The translations under genes and the position numbers were made by a program. Under the pieces are notes generated by a model, which was not told where the DNA came from, did no database searches, and saw only the letters and a list, made by a program, of their open reading frames with translations. This document shows, one piece after another, positions 24,568 through 32,312 of a stretch of 64,000 bases of DNA (the stretch's first letter is position 1; each line of letters opens with the position of its first letter). Source of the stretch: Youngiibacter multivorans (lineage in GTDB: Bacteria > Bacillota > Clostridia > Clostridiales > Clostridiaceae); contig NZ_JAGGKC010000001.1 of NCBI RefSeq assembly GCF_017873395.1, forward strand, positions 186,001 through 250,000. Direction: 5' to 3'.

Positions 24568-26463
24568 ATGAGGAAAGACCTGATTTATACCATACCAAAG
24601 GAACTTCATTCTGTACCTGAAATTACAAAGCTTCTTGACGACCACGAGGAGATAAAGTTCGTTTCCATCGCAGGCGTCGACCTTGCCGGACATGAGACAG
24701 ACACCAAGATACCTGTAAGGCTCTTCAGAAAGGACATGGAGACGTTTCTCACAGGAATGGCTGCCCAGACTGACGGATCATCCGTTGTACTGCCAAGGAT
24801 AGCATCACTTAACGACGCGAAGGTGGACATGAAGGGCGATATCAACGCGAACTGGCATGTTGACTATAACTTCAGCTTCACTGCATCTGATGAAGAGAAA
24901 CCGGTAGGAACCATCAAGATTCCATGCTTCCTTTTCCATAAGGGCATCGAAGTTGATTCGAGGTCGATCCTTAAGAATGCCGCAAAGGATTTTGAGGATA
25001 ATCTCATGGAGAAATTCAGGACAAATGAGAGACTGCAGAAGGAATTTGGATTCACTGCGGATGATATTGAGAAGATTGACATAACCACGGCAACAGAGCT
25101 TGAGTTCTGGGTAAAGACACCAAGCATTTCTGGCAACGTGGATGAGCTCTCTGCATCTCAGGAGCTTAAGGAGCAGTATTGGGGCAGGACCAGGGGCAAT
25201 GTAAGAAGCGCCCTTGAGGAATCTCTCATGCTTATGGAGCTTTATGGATTCAGTCCTGAAATGGGCCACAAGGAAGTTGGCGGTGTAAAGGCGAAGCTTG
25301 CTGATACTGGAAGATTCGCATCCGTAATGGAGCAGCTTGAAATTGACTGGAGATTCAGCGACCCAATGGGAACAGGAGACTCCGAGATATTCATAAAGGA
25401 GCTTGTGAGGGATGTTTTCGCAAGGCATGGCCTTGAGGTCACTTACCTTGCAAAGCCGATTGACGGCGTAGCAGGAAGCGGCGAGCATACCCATGTAGGT
25501 GCTGCTGTAAAGCTCAAGAGCGGTAAAAGGGTCAATCTTTTCGCGCCGACTGAGGACAACTTCCTCTCATCATTAGGCTTCGGTTCACTTATGGGAATAC
25601 TCAAGAACTATGAGGTCATTAATCCTATAGTCACCGCTTCTAATGCTGCTTTCAGAAGACTCAAGAAGGGCTATGAAGCACCGATATGCATAGTTACGTC
25701 GCTTGGTGTATCCACAAAGGTACCATCGAGAAACAGGACGATTCTTATCGGCCTGATAAGGGATGATAATAATCCGATGGCGACAAGGTTCGAGCTCAGG
25801 GCTCCGAATCCGCATACGAACACTTTCCTTGCAACAGCTGCAATGCTTATGACAATGACAGACGGAATAAACTATGCAGTTGAAAAGACTCCAACAGAGC
25901 TTCTCGAAGAGATATCGAAGGCTCCTGAGGACAAGGCAGAGTATCTTGAGGAAGGCAGAGCCTACAGGACTGAGAAGGATGTATTTGAGGACTTTACAGA
26001 CGAGGAAAGGGAGAAGTTCTTCGGGAATGCTCCTTCAACCGTATACGAGAACATAATTGCATTCAGCAAGTATCCTGAGAAGCTTGAGGCATTGAAGAGA
26101 AATGGCGTATTCTCAGCTAAGATACTTGAAAGCTTTGAGGTATTCTCCATAGACAAGTGGCTCAAGGAGCTTGAACACAGGATAATACCAGGCTTCGTAA
26201 ACGAGCTTCGCAATTGCAGGAAGCTTCATGACTCGGAATATGGCAACTCCTATGATGACAAGAAATTCAGGAAGGTATCCGATGCTAGGGACGCCCTCAT
26301 GAAAGACAAGGAAGGCGAGCTTTGCTTGTTCTCCACAATCAGCAAGGCGATACATGACGAGGATTATGAACTGGTATCCAATCTCCAGAAGGAAGTCTAC
26401 GAGATGATGAATGGAGTAAGGAAAGACTATTCGGCATATAAGGCAAACCTTATACACATCTGA
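24568..26463 (+). CDS. glnA: Glutamine synthetase, long clostridial form
   Basis: The 631-residue product catalyses ATP-dependent amidation of glutamate with ammonia. It contains the catalytic-domain signatures in order: ATELEFW with metal-binding glutamates, GSGEHTHVG (ammonia/glutamate site), PSRNR, and RFELRAPNPHTNTFLA near residue 415. The protein is much longer than the usual 440-470-residue type I enzyme: about 170 extra residues follow the catalytic core as a helical C-terminal region. Long forms of this kind are known in clostridia. The start is set by the promoter position and a GGAAAGG site. There is no regulatory gene next to it. Confidence 0.85.
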   Translation: MRKDLIYTIPKELHSVPEITKLLDDHEEIKFVSIAGVDLAGHETDTKIPVRLFRKDMETFLTGMAAQTDGSSVVLPRIASLNDAKVDMKGDINANWHVDYNFSFTASDEEKPVGTIKIPCFLFHKGIEVDSRSILKNAAKDFEDNLMEKFRTNERLQKEFGFTADDIEKIDITTATELEFWVKTPSISGNVDELSASQELKEQYWGRTRGNVRSALEESLMLMELYGFSPEMGHKEVGGVKAKLADTGRFASVMEQLEIDWRFSDPMGTGDSEIFIKELVRDVFARHGLEVTYLAKPIDGVAGSGEHTHVGAAVKLKSGKRVNLFAPTEDNFLSSLGFGSLMGILKNYEVINPIVTASNAAFRRLKKGYEAPICIVTSLGVSTKVPSRNRTILIGLIRDDNNPMATRFELRAPNPHTNTFLATAAMLMTMTDGINYAVEKTPTELLEEISKAPEDKAEYLEEGRAYRTEKDVFEDFTDEEREKFFGNAPSTVYENIIAFSKYPEKLEALKRNGVFSAKILESFEVFSIDKWLKELEHRIIPGFVNELRNCRKLHDSEYGNSYDDKKFRKVSDARDALMKDKEGELCLFSTISKAIHDEDYELVSNLQKEVYEMMNGVRKDYSAYKANLIHI

Positions 26464-26482
26464 TAAATAAGCTGACAAATAG

Positions 26483-26520
26483 TGGCCCGGTGTTTGCAAA
26501 ATGTGAACACCGGGCCATTA
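26483..26520 (+). terminator. Hairpin terminator after glnA
   Basis: Perfect 12-base GC-rich arms (26483-26494 and 26507-26518). The T run is weak. Confidence 0.7.
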
Positions 26521-26627
26521 GAGTTAAGAATCGGTGAATTTCCTGTTTCGGGCAAATTTTCTGCATTTCCATATGTTATATTGGTCGTATACAATATGAT
26601 TTAATCGAGCAATATAGGAGGAAAATC

Positions 26628-27092
26628 ATGACCAGCGATGCGAGAACACCGGAAGAATATATGAATGAGTTGCCTGAGGACAGGAAAGAGCCAATGGAGC
26701 GACTAAGGAAAATCATCAAGGAAAACCTGCCTGAAGGATTTGTAGAAACCATGTGGTACGGGATGATCTGCTACGTAGTTCCTCTGTCAAGATATCCGTT
26801 GGGGTATCTTGAAGACAAAAAGACACCGCTGCCATTCATGGCTCTGGCATCACAGAAGCAGCACATCTCACTCTACCATATGGGTGCGTATGGAGAAGAT
26901 TCACTTGCAAAGTGGTTCAAGGAACAGTATGAAGAAAAAGTAGGCAATAAGCTCGACATGGGCAAAAGCTGCTTCAGGTTCAGGAACATGAAGAAGGTAC
27001 CCTACGAACTTATAGGGGAATTCAGCTCCAAGATGACAGTAGATGAATGGATAGAGCTCGTTGATAAATCAGGTAGGAACAGGAGCAGATGA
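26628..27092 (+). CDS. DUF1801 domain-containing protein
   Basis: This 154-residue protein matches the YdhG-like DUF1801 family, with MWYGMICYVVP, PLPFMALASQKQHISLYH and GKSCFRFRNMKKVP as conserved blocks. Proteins of this fold are small, cytoplasmic and of unknown function; some are described as related to iron chaperones such as frataxin-like YdhG. An AGGAGG site precedes the ATG, and a TACAAT at 26590-26595 gives a likely -10. It stands alone between two strong hairpins. Confidence 0.8.
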   Translation: MTSDARTPEEYMNELPEDRKEPMERLRKIIKENLPEGFVETMWYGMICYVVPLSRYPLGYLEDKKTPLPFMALASQKQHISLYHMGAYGEDSLAKWFKEQYEEKVGNKLDMGKSCFRFRNMKKVPYELIGEFSSKMTVDEWIELVDKSGRNRSR

Positions 27093-27115
27093 GCAAAAAG
27101 AGCTTTGAGAAATTT

Positions 27116-27160
27116 GGTGTATATTAAAAGACAGGCGCTGCCTGTCTTTTAATATACCAA
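27116..27160. terminator. Long bidirectional terminator
   Basis: Arms of about 20 bases whose tips are GACAGGC and GCCTGTC and whose feet are A- or T-rich, so it works as a terminator on both strands. Confidence 0.8.
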
Positions 27161-27174
27161 TAGTAATATACCGA

Positions 27175-27600
27175 TCAGAACATCCTGTCTGACTTCTTGA
27201 ATGATGATGATATGAAGTATCCGGAGAGGGTCAAAAACAGTGCGGGGAAGCCCTTTCCCTTGAGTACGAACTGGAATACTCCGTTTGGAGAGAAGTTGTT
27301 ACCAGGTTCGAACAGTCCCATGAATCCAATGGTAGCGAACACTATCAGTGTAGCTATGCCTAGTGACAGCCTGGGTACGTCTATTTCCAGCTTGCTCCTG
27401 GTCCTGAGACTGGCTGCAATCACGTCGGATCCAAGTACAAGTCCGAACATAAGATATGCTGCGGCAGTGCCAAGGAAAAGCGGAATATTGTAGAATTCAT
27501 CAGGGCTGCCTGCTGAGAGGCTGCGAATCAGGAACTCTCCCAGGATGGCAATTATTATCAGAACTAAATATTTCAAGAACGATGGAACTATAGATTTCAA
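27175..27600 (-). CDS. Small membrane protein of unknown function
   Basis: Translation starts at TTG with a GGGAGGG site about nine bases upstream. The 141-residue product has four hydrophobic segments separated by short loops: residues 8-28, 40-60, 76-97 and 115-133 approximately. It has no recognised motif. It faces the DUF1801 gene across a shared terminator and is not obviously in an operon. Confidence 0.5.
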   Translation of the reverse strand: MKSIVPSFLKYLVLIIIAILGEFLIRSLSAGSPDEFYNIPLFLGTAAAYLMFGLVLGSDVIAASLRTRSKLEIDVPRLSLGIATLIVFATIGFMGLFEPGNNFSPNGVFQFVLKGKGFPALFLTLSGYFISSSFKKSDRMF

Positions 27601-27687
27601 GAAGCTATCCCTCCCAGATGTTGTTATTTCAATTATAACCCATCATATCGGAAAAGGAACAAGATAAAGATTACAGATATAAAAAAA

Positions 27688-27703
27688 GGCCCCTTTCGGG
27701 GCA
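27688..27703 (-). terminator. Intrinsic terminator, leftward
   Basis: GCCCC and GGGGC arms with a four-base loop, followed on the minus strand by a run of T residues (A residues at 27681-27687). A second hairpin with CCGGAGC arms lies at 27724-27750. Together they end the gene at 27758. Confidence 0.7.
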
Positions 27704-27757
27704 ACGGTATATATATAGGGTGCCGGAGCAGCCTGCACTGGAAGCTCCGGTAGTATT

Positions 27758-28033
27758 TCAGGCATTTGCGGCTATACTGTCAGCACTGTAGATTGAAAAC
27801 CTGTAGTTGGTGTTCTTGATGAAGGGATTGTTATTGACGATATATTCTGCGTCATTGAACGTTTTTGCGTTAAATATCATAGTAGCTTCATTTTTCATGT
27901 AGGATCCTCCGCAGAGCATGAATCTGCCTTCGCTGCTCTGCTGGTCCCTGAGCATTGACTTACTATGTGACGACGGGCTGTTCCTATCCATATCGTACTG
28001 TATCTTAACGAATAAACCATTCTTTTTCTGCAT
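27758..28033 (-). CDS. Small YciI-like protein under operator control
   Basis: The ATG at 28033 sits eight bases from an AAGGAG site. The 91-residue protein contains GRFMLCGGSYMKNEATMIFNA and NDAEYIVNNNPF, which recall the YciI-like/dimeric alpha-beta barrel pattern of a GG turn followed by a terminal Asp/Asn-Pro-Phe. Family assignment is tentative and the usual catalytic His-Asp pair is not clear. The promoter carries a palindrome between its -35 and -10 boxes and two more similar sites nearby, so expression is probably tightly repressed. Confidence 0.5.
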   Translation of the reverse strand: MQKKNGLFVKIQYDMDRNSPSSHSKSMLRDQQSSEGRFMLCGGSYMKNEATMIFNAKTFNDAEYIVNNNPFIKNTNYRFSIYSADSIAANA

Positions 28034-28051
28034 CCTGATCACTCCTTACTT

Positions 28052-28131
28052 GAACTTATGTTCTGGTTTCAGTATATAAGAACAGACGTTCTAAGTCAAT
28101 AGCATTTAGAAAAAATATAGACCATACGTTC
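28052..28131. promoter_or_regulatory. Three GAAC-N4-GTTC sites around a promoter
   Basis: GAACTTATGTTC (28052-28063), GAACAGACGTTC (28080-28091, AGAAC...GTTCT when extended) and GACCATACGTTC (28120-28131, one mismatch). A leftward promoter, TTGACT (28094-28099) and TATACT (28071-28076) with a 17-base spacer, encloses the middle site. The pattern fits Gram-positive LexA boxes, but also some TetR operators. Confidence 0.6.
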
Positions 28132-28186
28132 ACTTTTTTCAAATAGAGCTTTAAACTGATTTCTGCGTGCTCAAAGCATGATGTAT

Positions 28187-28214
28187 TTGTTATTGGGCGA
28201 CTGTAGGGTATAAT
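28187..28214 (+). promoter_or_regulatory. Promoter for the cyclophilin gene
   Basis: TTGTTA and a perfect TATAAT with a 16-base spacer, 34 bases before the start codon. Confidence 0.55.
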
Positions 28215-28247
28215 GGTATGAGAATAACATGCAAGGAGATTGATTAA

Positions 28248-28760
28248 ATGAATCCAATAGTAACAATAGAACTAAACAGCGGCAAGGTAATCAAGGCAGA
28301 GCTTTATCCTGAGATAGCTCCAAATACTGTGAAGAGCTTCGTATCCCTGATAAAGAAGGGATACTACGACGGACTGAAGTTTCACAGGGTGATTCCGGGC
28401 TTCATGATCCAGGGAGGATGCCCGACCGGTACAGGTACAGGCGGACCTGGATACAGGATCAAGGGTGAATTCACAGCCAACGGGTTCAAGAACGACCTGA
28501 AGCATTCGACTGGAGTCCTTTCAATGGCAAGAGCACAGATGATGGATTCAGCAGGAAGCCAGTTCTTCATAATGGTTGCTGATTCACCGCATCTTGACGG
28601 CCAGTATGCTTCCTTCGGAAAGGTAATTGAAGGTGTGGAGCATGCGATTGCAATGTCAAATTTAAAGACTGATTTCAGGGACAAGCCGATGGAAGACCAG
28701 ATTATGGTAAAAGTAACTGTAGAGAACGCTGATGAGATCGGTGAACCTGCGATACTGTAA
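28248..28760 (+). CDS. ppiB: Peptidyl-prolyl cis-trans isomerase, cyclophilin type
   Basis: This 170-residue cytoplasmic cyclophilin speeds proline isomerisation during protein folding. Conserved catalytic and binding segments are present: FHRVIPGFMIQGGCPTGTGTGGPG, LSMARAQMMDSAGSQFFIM and LDGQYASFGKV. The family Trp that binds cyclosporin is absent in bacterial forms like this one. No signal peptide is present. An AAGGAG site precedes the ATG. A DUF3783 gene follows after 12 bases and an XRE regulator after that, so the three probably form an operon. Confidence 0.93.
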   Translation: MNPIVTIELNSGKVIKAELYPEIAPNTVKSFVSLIKKGYYDGLKFHRVIPGFMIQGGCPTGTGTGGPGYRIKGEFTANGFKNDLKHSTGVLSMARAQMMDSAGSQFFIMVADSPHLDGQYASFGKVIEGVEHAIAMSNLKTDFRDKPMEDQIMVKVTVENADEIGEPAIL

Positions 28761-28772
28761 AAGGAGATAGAC

Positions 28773-29168
28773 ATGAGAGAAGGAAGAGTGCTGCTTGTCC
28801 ACGGACTGAGCGAGCTTGAAAGGAATGAGCTTCTTGGTGCAGGCTTCAGCCTGGATATCGTAGATGACAGCAACGCAGGAGGCACGCTTGAGGACATACT
28901 GGAAGGCAGAAGTGTAAGGTATGAAGGAAAGCCGCATCAGGCAGTCAAGATAATCATATTCTATGGGTATGAGACTAACGACGAACTGAAGGAAGCTGTG
29001 GTCATGATCAGAAAAAACCACGTATATGGAGCCATAATGGCTGTAGTCACCGAAAACTCCTACAGGTGGAAGTTTTCCTATCTCATCGAGCACCTCATAG
29101 AGGAACGTGAGGAGAACAGGAAAATCGAACAGGAGAGACGGGCCAGAGAAGAATCAGCAAGGCAATAG
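28773..29168 (+). CDS. DUF3783 domain-containing protein
   Basis: The 131-residue protein has the DUF3783 pattern: a flexible N-terminal half, then KIIIFYGYETNDELKEAVVMIRKN, an AVVTENSYRWKFSYLIEHLIEERE segment and a charged C-terminal helix. Function is unknown; the family is restricted mainly to Firmicutes. An AAGGAG site precedes the ATG. It lies between the cyclophilin and a LexA-like regulator in the same operon. Confidence 0.75.
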   Translation: MREGRVLLVHGLSELERNELLGAGFSLDIVDDSNAGGTLEDILEGRSVRYEGKPHQAVKIIIFYGYETNDELKEAVVMIRKNHVYGAIMAVVTENSYRWKFSYLIEHLIEEREENRKIEQERRAREESARQ

Positions 29169-29183
29169 ATTGGAGTGTATTGA

Positions 29184-29876
29184 TTGAGCAGAGTAGGAGA
29201 ACAGCTTAAGAAAGCCAGGGAAGAGTCCGGGATGAGCATGAAGCAGCTCGGAAAGAAGCTTGGAGTTTCAGATAGCTTTGTCAACGAGGTTGAACAGGGC
29301 AGAAGGGTTGTCAATGAAGCCCTTCTCGAAAGGTTCACAAAGGTCTTCGGTAAGGATGTAACCAAAATGGGACTCGGATCCCTTGAAGCTTCAGTGACTA
29401 ATGAAGAACCAGAAGCAAGAAGGGTTCAGGTAAAGCCCAAAGAGGAATACAAGGCTCCTGCAACACCTGTGAGCGAACTCTGGAACCAGGCGTTTGGTGA
29501 TAACATCAAGAACATACCTGTATATGACTATATGATGAAGGATCCTATCGAGAACAGGACCTATGCCGTTACAGGCAAGAAGATAGAAGGACACCATGCC
29601 GACAAGGTAGTAGCCATCAAAGTGATGGATGACGACCTTATAGGCTTCAGGATAGCAAAGGGAGACCTGGTGCTTTGCACAGAAGTGAAGGAAATTCAGG
29701 GTACCTCGGTGCTGCTTGTGGAGTACAAGGGTAAAAGGATGCTGAGGAAAGCGATTAATCTAAATAACGGCAACATCATGCTGCTCTCAAACAAGAATGG
29801 AGAGAAGTCTGAAACCATGTCGGTTAAAGATGTAAAGCCGCTTATGAAGGTTTTCAAGGTTGAGTTTTTCATATGA
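29184..29876 (+). CDS. XRE regulator with a degenerate LexA/S24-like C-terminal domain
   Basis: TTG 29184 follows a GGAG site by eight bases. The 230-residue protein has an N-terminal helix-turn-helix (MSMKQLGKKLGVSDSFVNEVE) and a C-terminal domain from about residue 140 with the strand pattern of S24 peptidases, VVAIKVMDDDLIGFRIAKGDLVLC. In LexA and CI repressors the matching position of this block is G-D-S-M, with Ser as nucleophile; here it reads MDDDL (148-152), and the partner lysine region reads MLRKA. Self-cleavage therefore seems lost, while DNA binding and dimerisation may remain. It ends a cyclophilin-DUF3783 operon. Confidence 0.7.
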   Translation: MSRVGEQLKKAREESGMSMKQLGKKLGVSDSFVNEVEQGRRVVNEALLERFTKVFGKDVTKMGLGSLEASVTNEEPEARRVQVKPKEEYKAPATPVSELWNQAFGDNIKNIPVYDYMMKDPIENRTYAVTGKKIEGHHADKVVAIKVMDDDLIGFRIAKGDLVLCTEVKEIQGTSVLLVEYKGKRMLRKAINLNNGNIMLLSNKNGEKSETMSVKDVKPLMKVFKVEFFI

Positions 29877-29883
29877 ATTCAAA

Positions 29884-29910
29884 GGGGACGGCAATGCCGT
29901 CTCTTTTTCA
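29884..29910 (+). terminator. Intrinsic terminator
   Basis: GACGGC and GCCGTC arms with a three-base loop, then TCTTTTT. Confidence 0.8.
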
Positions 29911-29969
29911 TATCAGGATTTGCCGTCCGGAACTTCTGACAATCTGCAAATCTATGTCAGTATTCTGAA

Positions 29970-30080
29970 CAATCCACAAGTGGATTGTGGGCAATGTGGA
30001 TAAGTGTGAAAAACCTGTGGATTGTTGATAAGTGCTGATATTGAAGGTATATTGGGATGTTTGTCAAAATGTTATCCACA
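29970..30080. other. Cluster of DnaA boxes
   Basis: Two perfect DnaA boxes, TGTGGATAA (29995-30003, reverse) and TTATCCACA (30072-30080, forward), lie with near-matches CAATCCACA (29970-29978), TGTGGGCAA (29986-29994) and TGTGGATTG (30016-30024). The area is non-coding, between a terminator and the osmoprotectant operon, and is followed by an AT-rich stretch. No dnaA, dnaN or gyrase gene is near, so it is not the expected replication origin. Confidence 0.6.
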
Positions 30081-30194
30081 GGCCTGTGATTGTTTACTGT
30101 TTATTCTTTGTTTTGACATGGAATGGTTTCATTTTGAATTGCCTGACAGAATATAATAAATGAAAGATGCCTTTTTGGGCTTTGAGGAGGACAA

Positions 30195-31145
30195 ATGATG
30201 AGATTGAATAAGCTTATAATAAGCGGAATTGCGGGAGTCTCGATATTGGCATTATCTGCGTGCGGAAGCAAGGCTGAGGAGCCTGTAGTGAAGAACCAGG
30301 GTGATCCGATAACTGTCGGGTCTTTCGTTGACACTGAAGGCGGGATCCTTGGGAATATCATACTTCTGGCACTTGAGGATAAGGGATATGTCATAGAAGA
30401 CAAGGTTCAGTTCGGAACACCGGATGTGCACAGGAACGCACTTCTCCAGGGAGAGCTCGATATCGGAGTGGACTACACGGGAAACGGACAGTATTATGTG
30501 GAAGGCTTTGCTGAGTCAGTCTGGGTAAAAGCGGATTCTGCATATGAGTCAATAAGGACTGCAGATGAAAAGAACGGACTGCTCTGGATGACACCGGCAA
30601 AAGCCAACAACACCGAGGCTATTGCTGTAACCAAGGACTTTTCTGAGAAAAACAGCGTGAAAAGCCTTGCTGACCTTGCAGCATACATAAACAAGGGCGG
30701 AGAGATAAAATTCATAACAAGTCAGCTGTTCGCTGAAAAGGAAGCAGGACTTCTGGGGATTGAAAAAGCATATGGCTTCAAGTTCCAGCCTTCCCAGCTG
30801 GTGCTTCTGCCACATGGAAATACGGCAGAGACGCTGAAGGCGCTGTCCGAAGGACGCGACGGGATAAATGCTGCTCTTGCATATGCTACAGACGGATCTC
30901 TTGTGGACCTTGGACTTGTAGTTCTTGAAGACCCAATGTCGATTCCGCCGGTATATGAGCCGGCACCGATAATAAGGAAGGAGACTGCAGACAAGTATCC
31001 TGAGGTCAAGGAGATACTGGGAACGCTTTTCGCAGGATTAAGCAAGGAAAAGCTGCAGGAGATGAACAAGAAGGTAATTGTCGACGGCGCATCACCAAAG
31101 GATATTGCTGAAGCATACCTTAAGGAAGCAGGCATTCTCGATTAG
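30195..31145 (+). CDS. Osmoprotectant ABC transporter, substrate-binding lipoprotein
   Basis: The first of four genes for a glycine-betaine-type ABC importer. The 316-residue protein has a lipoprotein signal with LSAC (Cys23) and the YehZ/OpuCC-type binding domain, including TVGSFVDTEGGILGNI, QGELDIGVDYTGNG and PPVYEPAPI segments. It captures a quaternary amine outside the membrane and passes it to the permeases. ATG 30195 and 30198 are both possible behind GGAGGAC. The next gene starts three bases after its stop. Confidence 0.85.
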   Translation: MMRLNKLIISGIAGVSILALSACGSKAEEPVVKNQGDPITVGSFVDTEGGILGNIILLALEDKGYVIEDKVQFGTPDVHRNALLQGELDIGVDYTGNGQYYVEGFAESVWVKADSAYESIRTADEKNGLLWMTPAKANNTEAIAVTKDFSEKNSVKSLADLAAYINKGGEIKFITSQLFAEKEAGLLGIEKAYGFKFQPSQLVLLPHGNTAETLKALSEGRDGINAALAYATDGSLVDLGLVVLEDPMSIPPVYEPAPIIRKETADKYPEVKEILGTLFAGLSKEKLQEMNKKVIVDGASPKDIAEAYLKEAGILD

Positions 31146-31157
31146 GCGGTGGTACAT

Positions 31158-32312
31158 TTGAACAGGAAACCTGAAGGCACGCTGCTGCTTTTTGCAGCAG
31201 CAGGCATCATATCAACCTTTTTTCTTGACTTTGCAGAGGCGAAGCCAAACAGGATACTAAGCGGATTGAAACTTGGATCCTTCAAGTTCCTTGGCATCTA
31301 TGCCGGAATACTTGTTCTGGTCTTCGCGGTCGTAATTGTCTCATCAGTTCTCAGGGATGGAAAAATAAGACACATGATATCCGGAATGGCAGCTTCCGCA
31401 GGAATTGCGGTGCTGCTTCTTTCTGTTGGTCCGATGGCAGGTCTTGCCATACCTGCAGGGACATCCCCGAGGATAACCATATCCAGCGGCATATACATTA
31501 CACTTCTCTGCCTGTATATTATTCTTGGTACATCCATGAGAAGGCTTAAGGGACACAGAACACTTAAGCTTGTCCTGGCAGCTGTTGCAGCACTACCAGC
31601 ACTTTTCGCAGTTGCATCAGGCAGCTACTCTGACCTCTCAATCATGAAGGAGTACCAGGTAAAGAAATCCCAGTTTGCCGGAAATCTCGAGACACACCTC
31701 TTCCTCTCCTTTGGATCCACCCTGGCTGCTGCAGTAATTGCCATGCCATTTGGATACCTTGCCTACAAGAAGCCGACGCTTGAGGGAAAGATAATGACTC
31801 CCATGGCGTTCTTCGAGACTATACCAACACTGTCTCTGTTCGGAATACTGATGGTCCCCCTGGGTTATCTGGGAACCATAGGCATTTTCAAGGCGATTGG
31901 TGTGAGCGGCATAGGTTGGGCACCTGCATTCATAGCGCTTACCCTTTATGGACTTTTGCCGATCGCCAGGAACACTCTTGCAGGTTTCAAGAATGTTGAC
32001 GCGGGAGTGGTTGAGGCTGCTGAGGGCATGGGCATGGGAAAAGGTAGGGTGCTTTGGAGAATTGAACTACCTCTGGCATTTCCTGTCATCTTTGCAGGAA
32101 TAAGGGTTGCACTGGTTCAGGCAATAGGTGGAGCGGTTCTTGCGGGTCTTGTCGGAGGCGGAGGCCTTGGCAGCTTTGTTTTCCTGGGCCTTGCTGAAGC
32201 TTCAAGTGACCTTGTGCTGCTGGGAGTAATACCAATAGTCCTGATGACACTTACAGGAGACTCTCTTATGAAGGCGGCAGTCAAAAGGCTTGAGATTGGA
32301 GGTGCGGTATGA
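31158..32312 (+). CDS. Osmoprotectant ABC transporter permease (large)
   Basis: The long permease of the importer, about 384 residues, with eight or more hydrophobic segments. The C-terminal half is a typical binding-protein-dependent permease domain: a LLPIARNTLAGFKNVDAGVVEAAEGMGMGKGRVLWRIELPLAFP segment is the coupling helix region. The extra N-terminal hydrophobic part is typical of YehY-like proteins. TTG 31158 is preferred over GTG 31149, which overlaps the ribosome site. Its stop overlaps the next start as ATGA. Confidence 0.82.
   Translation: MNRKPEGTLLLFAAAGIISTFFLDFAEAKPNRILSGLKLGSFKFLGIYAGILVLVFAVVIVSSVLRDGKIRHMISGMAASAGIAVLLLSVGPMAGLAIPAGTSPRITISSGIYITLLCLYIILGTSMRRLKGHRTLKLVLAAVAALPALFAVASGSYSDLSIMKEYQVKKSQFAGNLETHLFLSFGSTLAAAVIAMPFGYLAYKKPTLEGKIMTPMAFFETIPTLSLFGILMVPLGYLGTIGIFKAIGVSGIGWAPAFIALTLYGLLPIARNTLAGFKNVDAGVVEAAEGMGMGKGRVLWRIELPLAFPVIFAGIRVALVQAIGGAVLAGLVGGGGLGSFVFLGLAEASSDLVLLGVIPIVLMTLTGDSLMKAAVKRLEIGGAV

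Noticed and set aside
24805..25494. Antisense open frame (229 codons) within glutamine synthetase
   Set aside because: It is a shadow of the strong glnA coding frame, without translation signals.
29970..30080. Chromosomal replication origin
   Set aside because: DnaA boxes are present, but dnaA, dnaN, recF and gyrase genes are absent on both sides.
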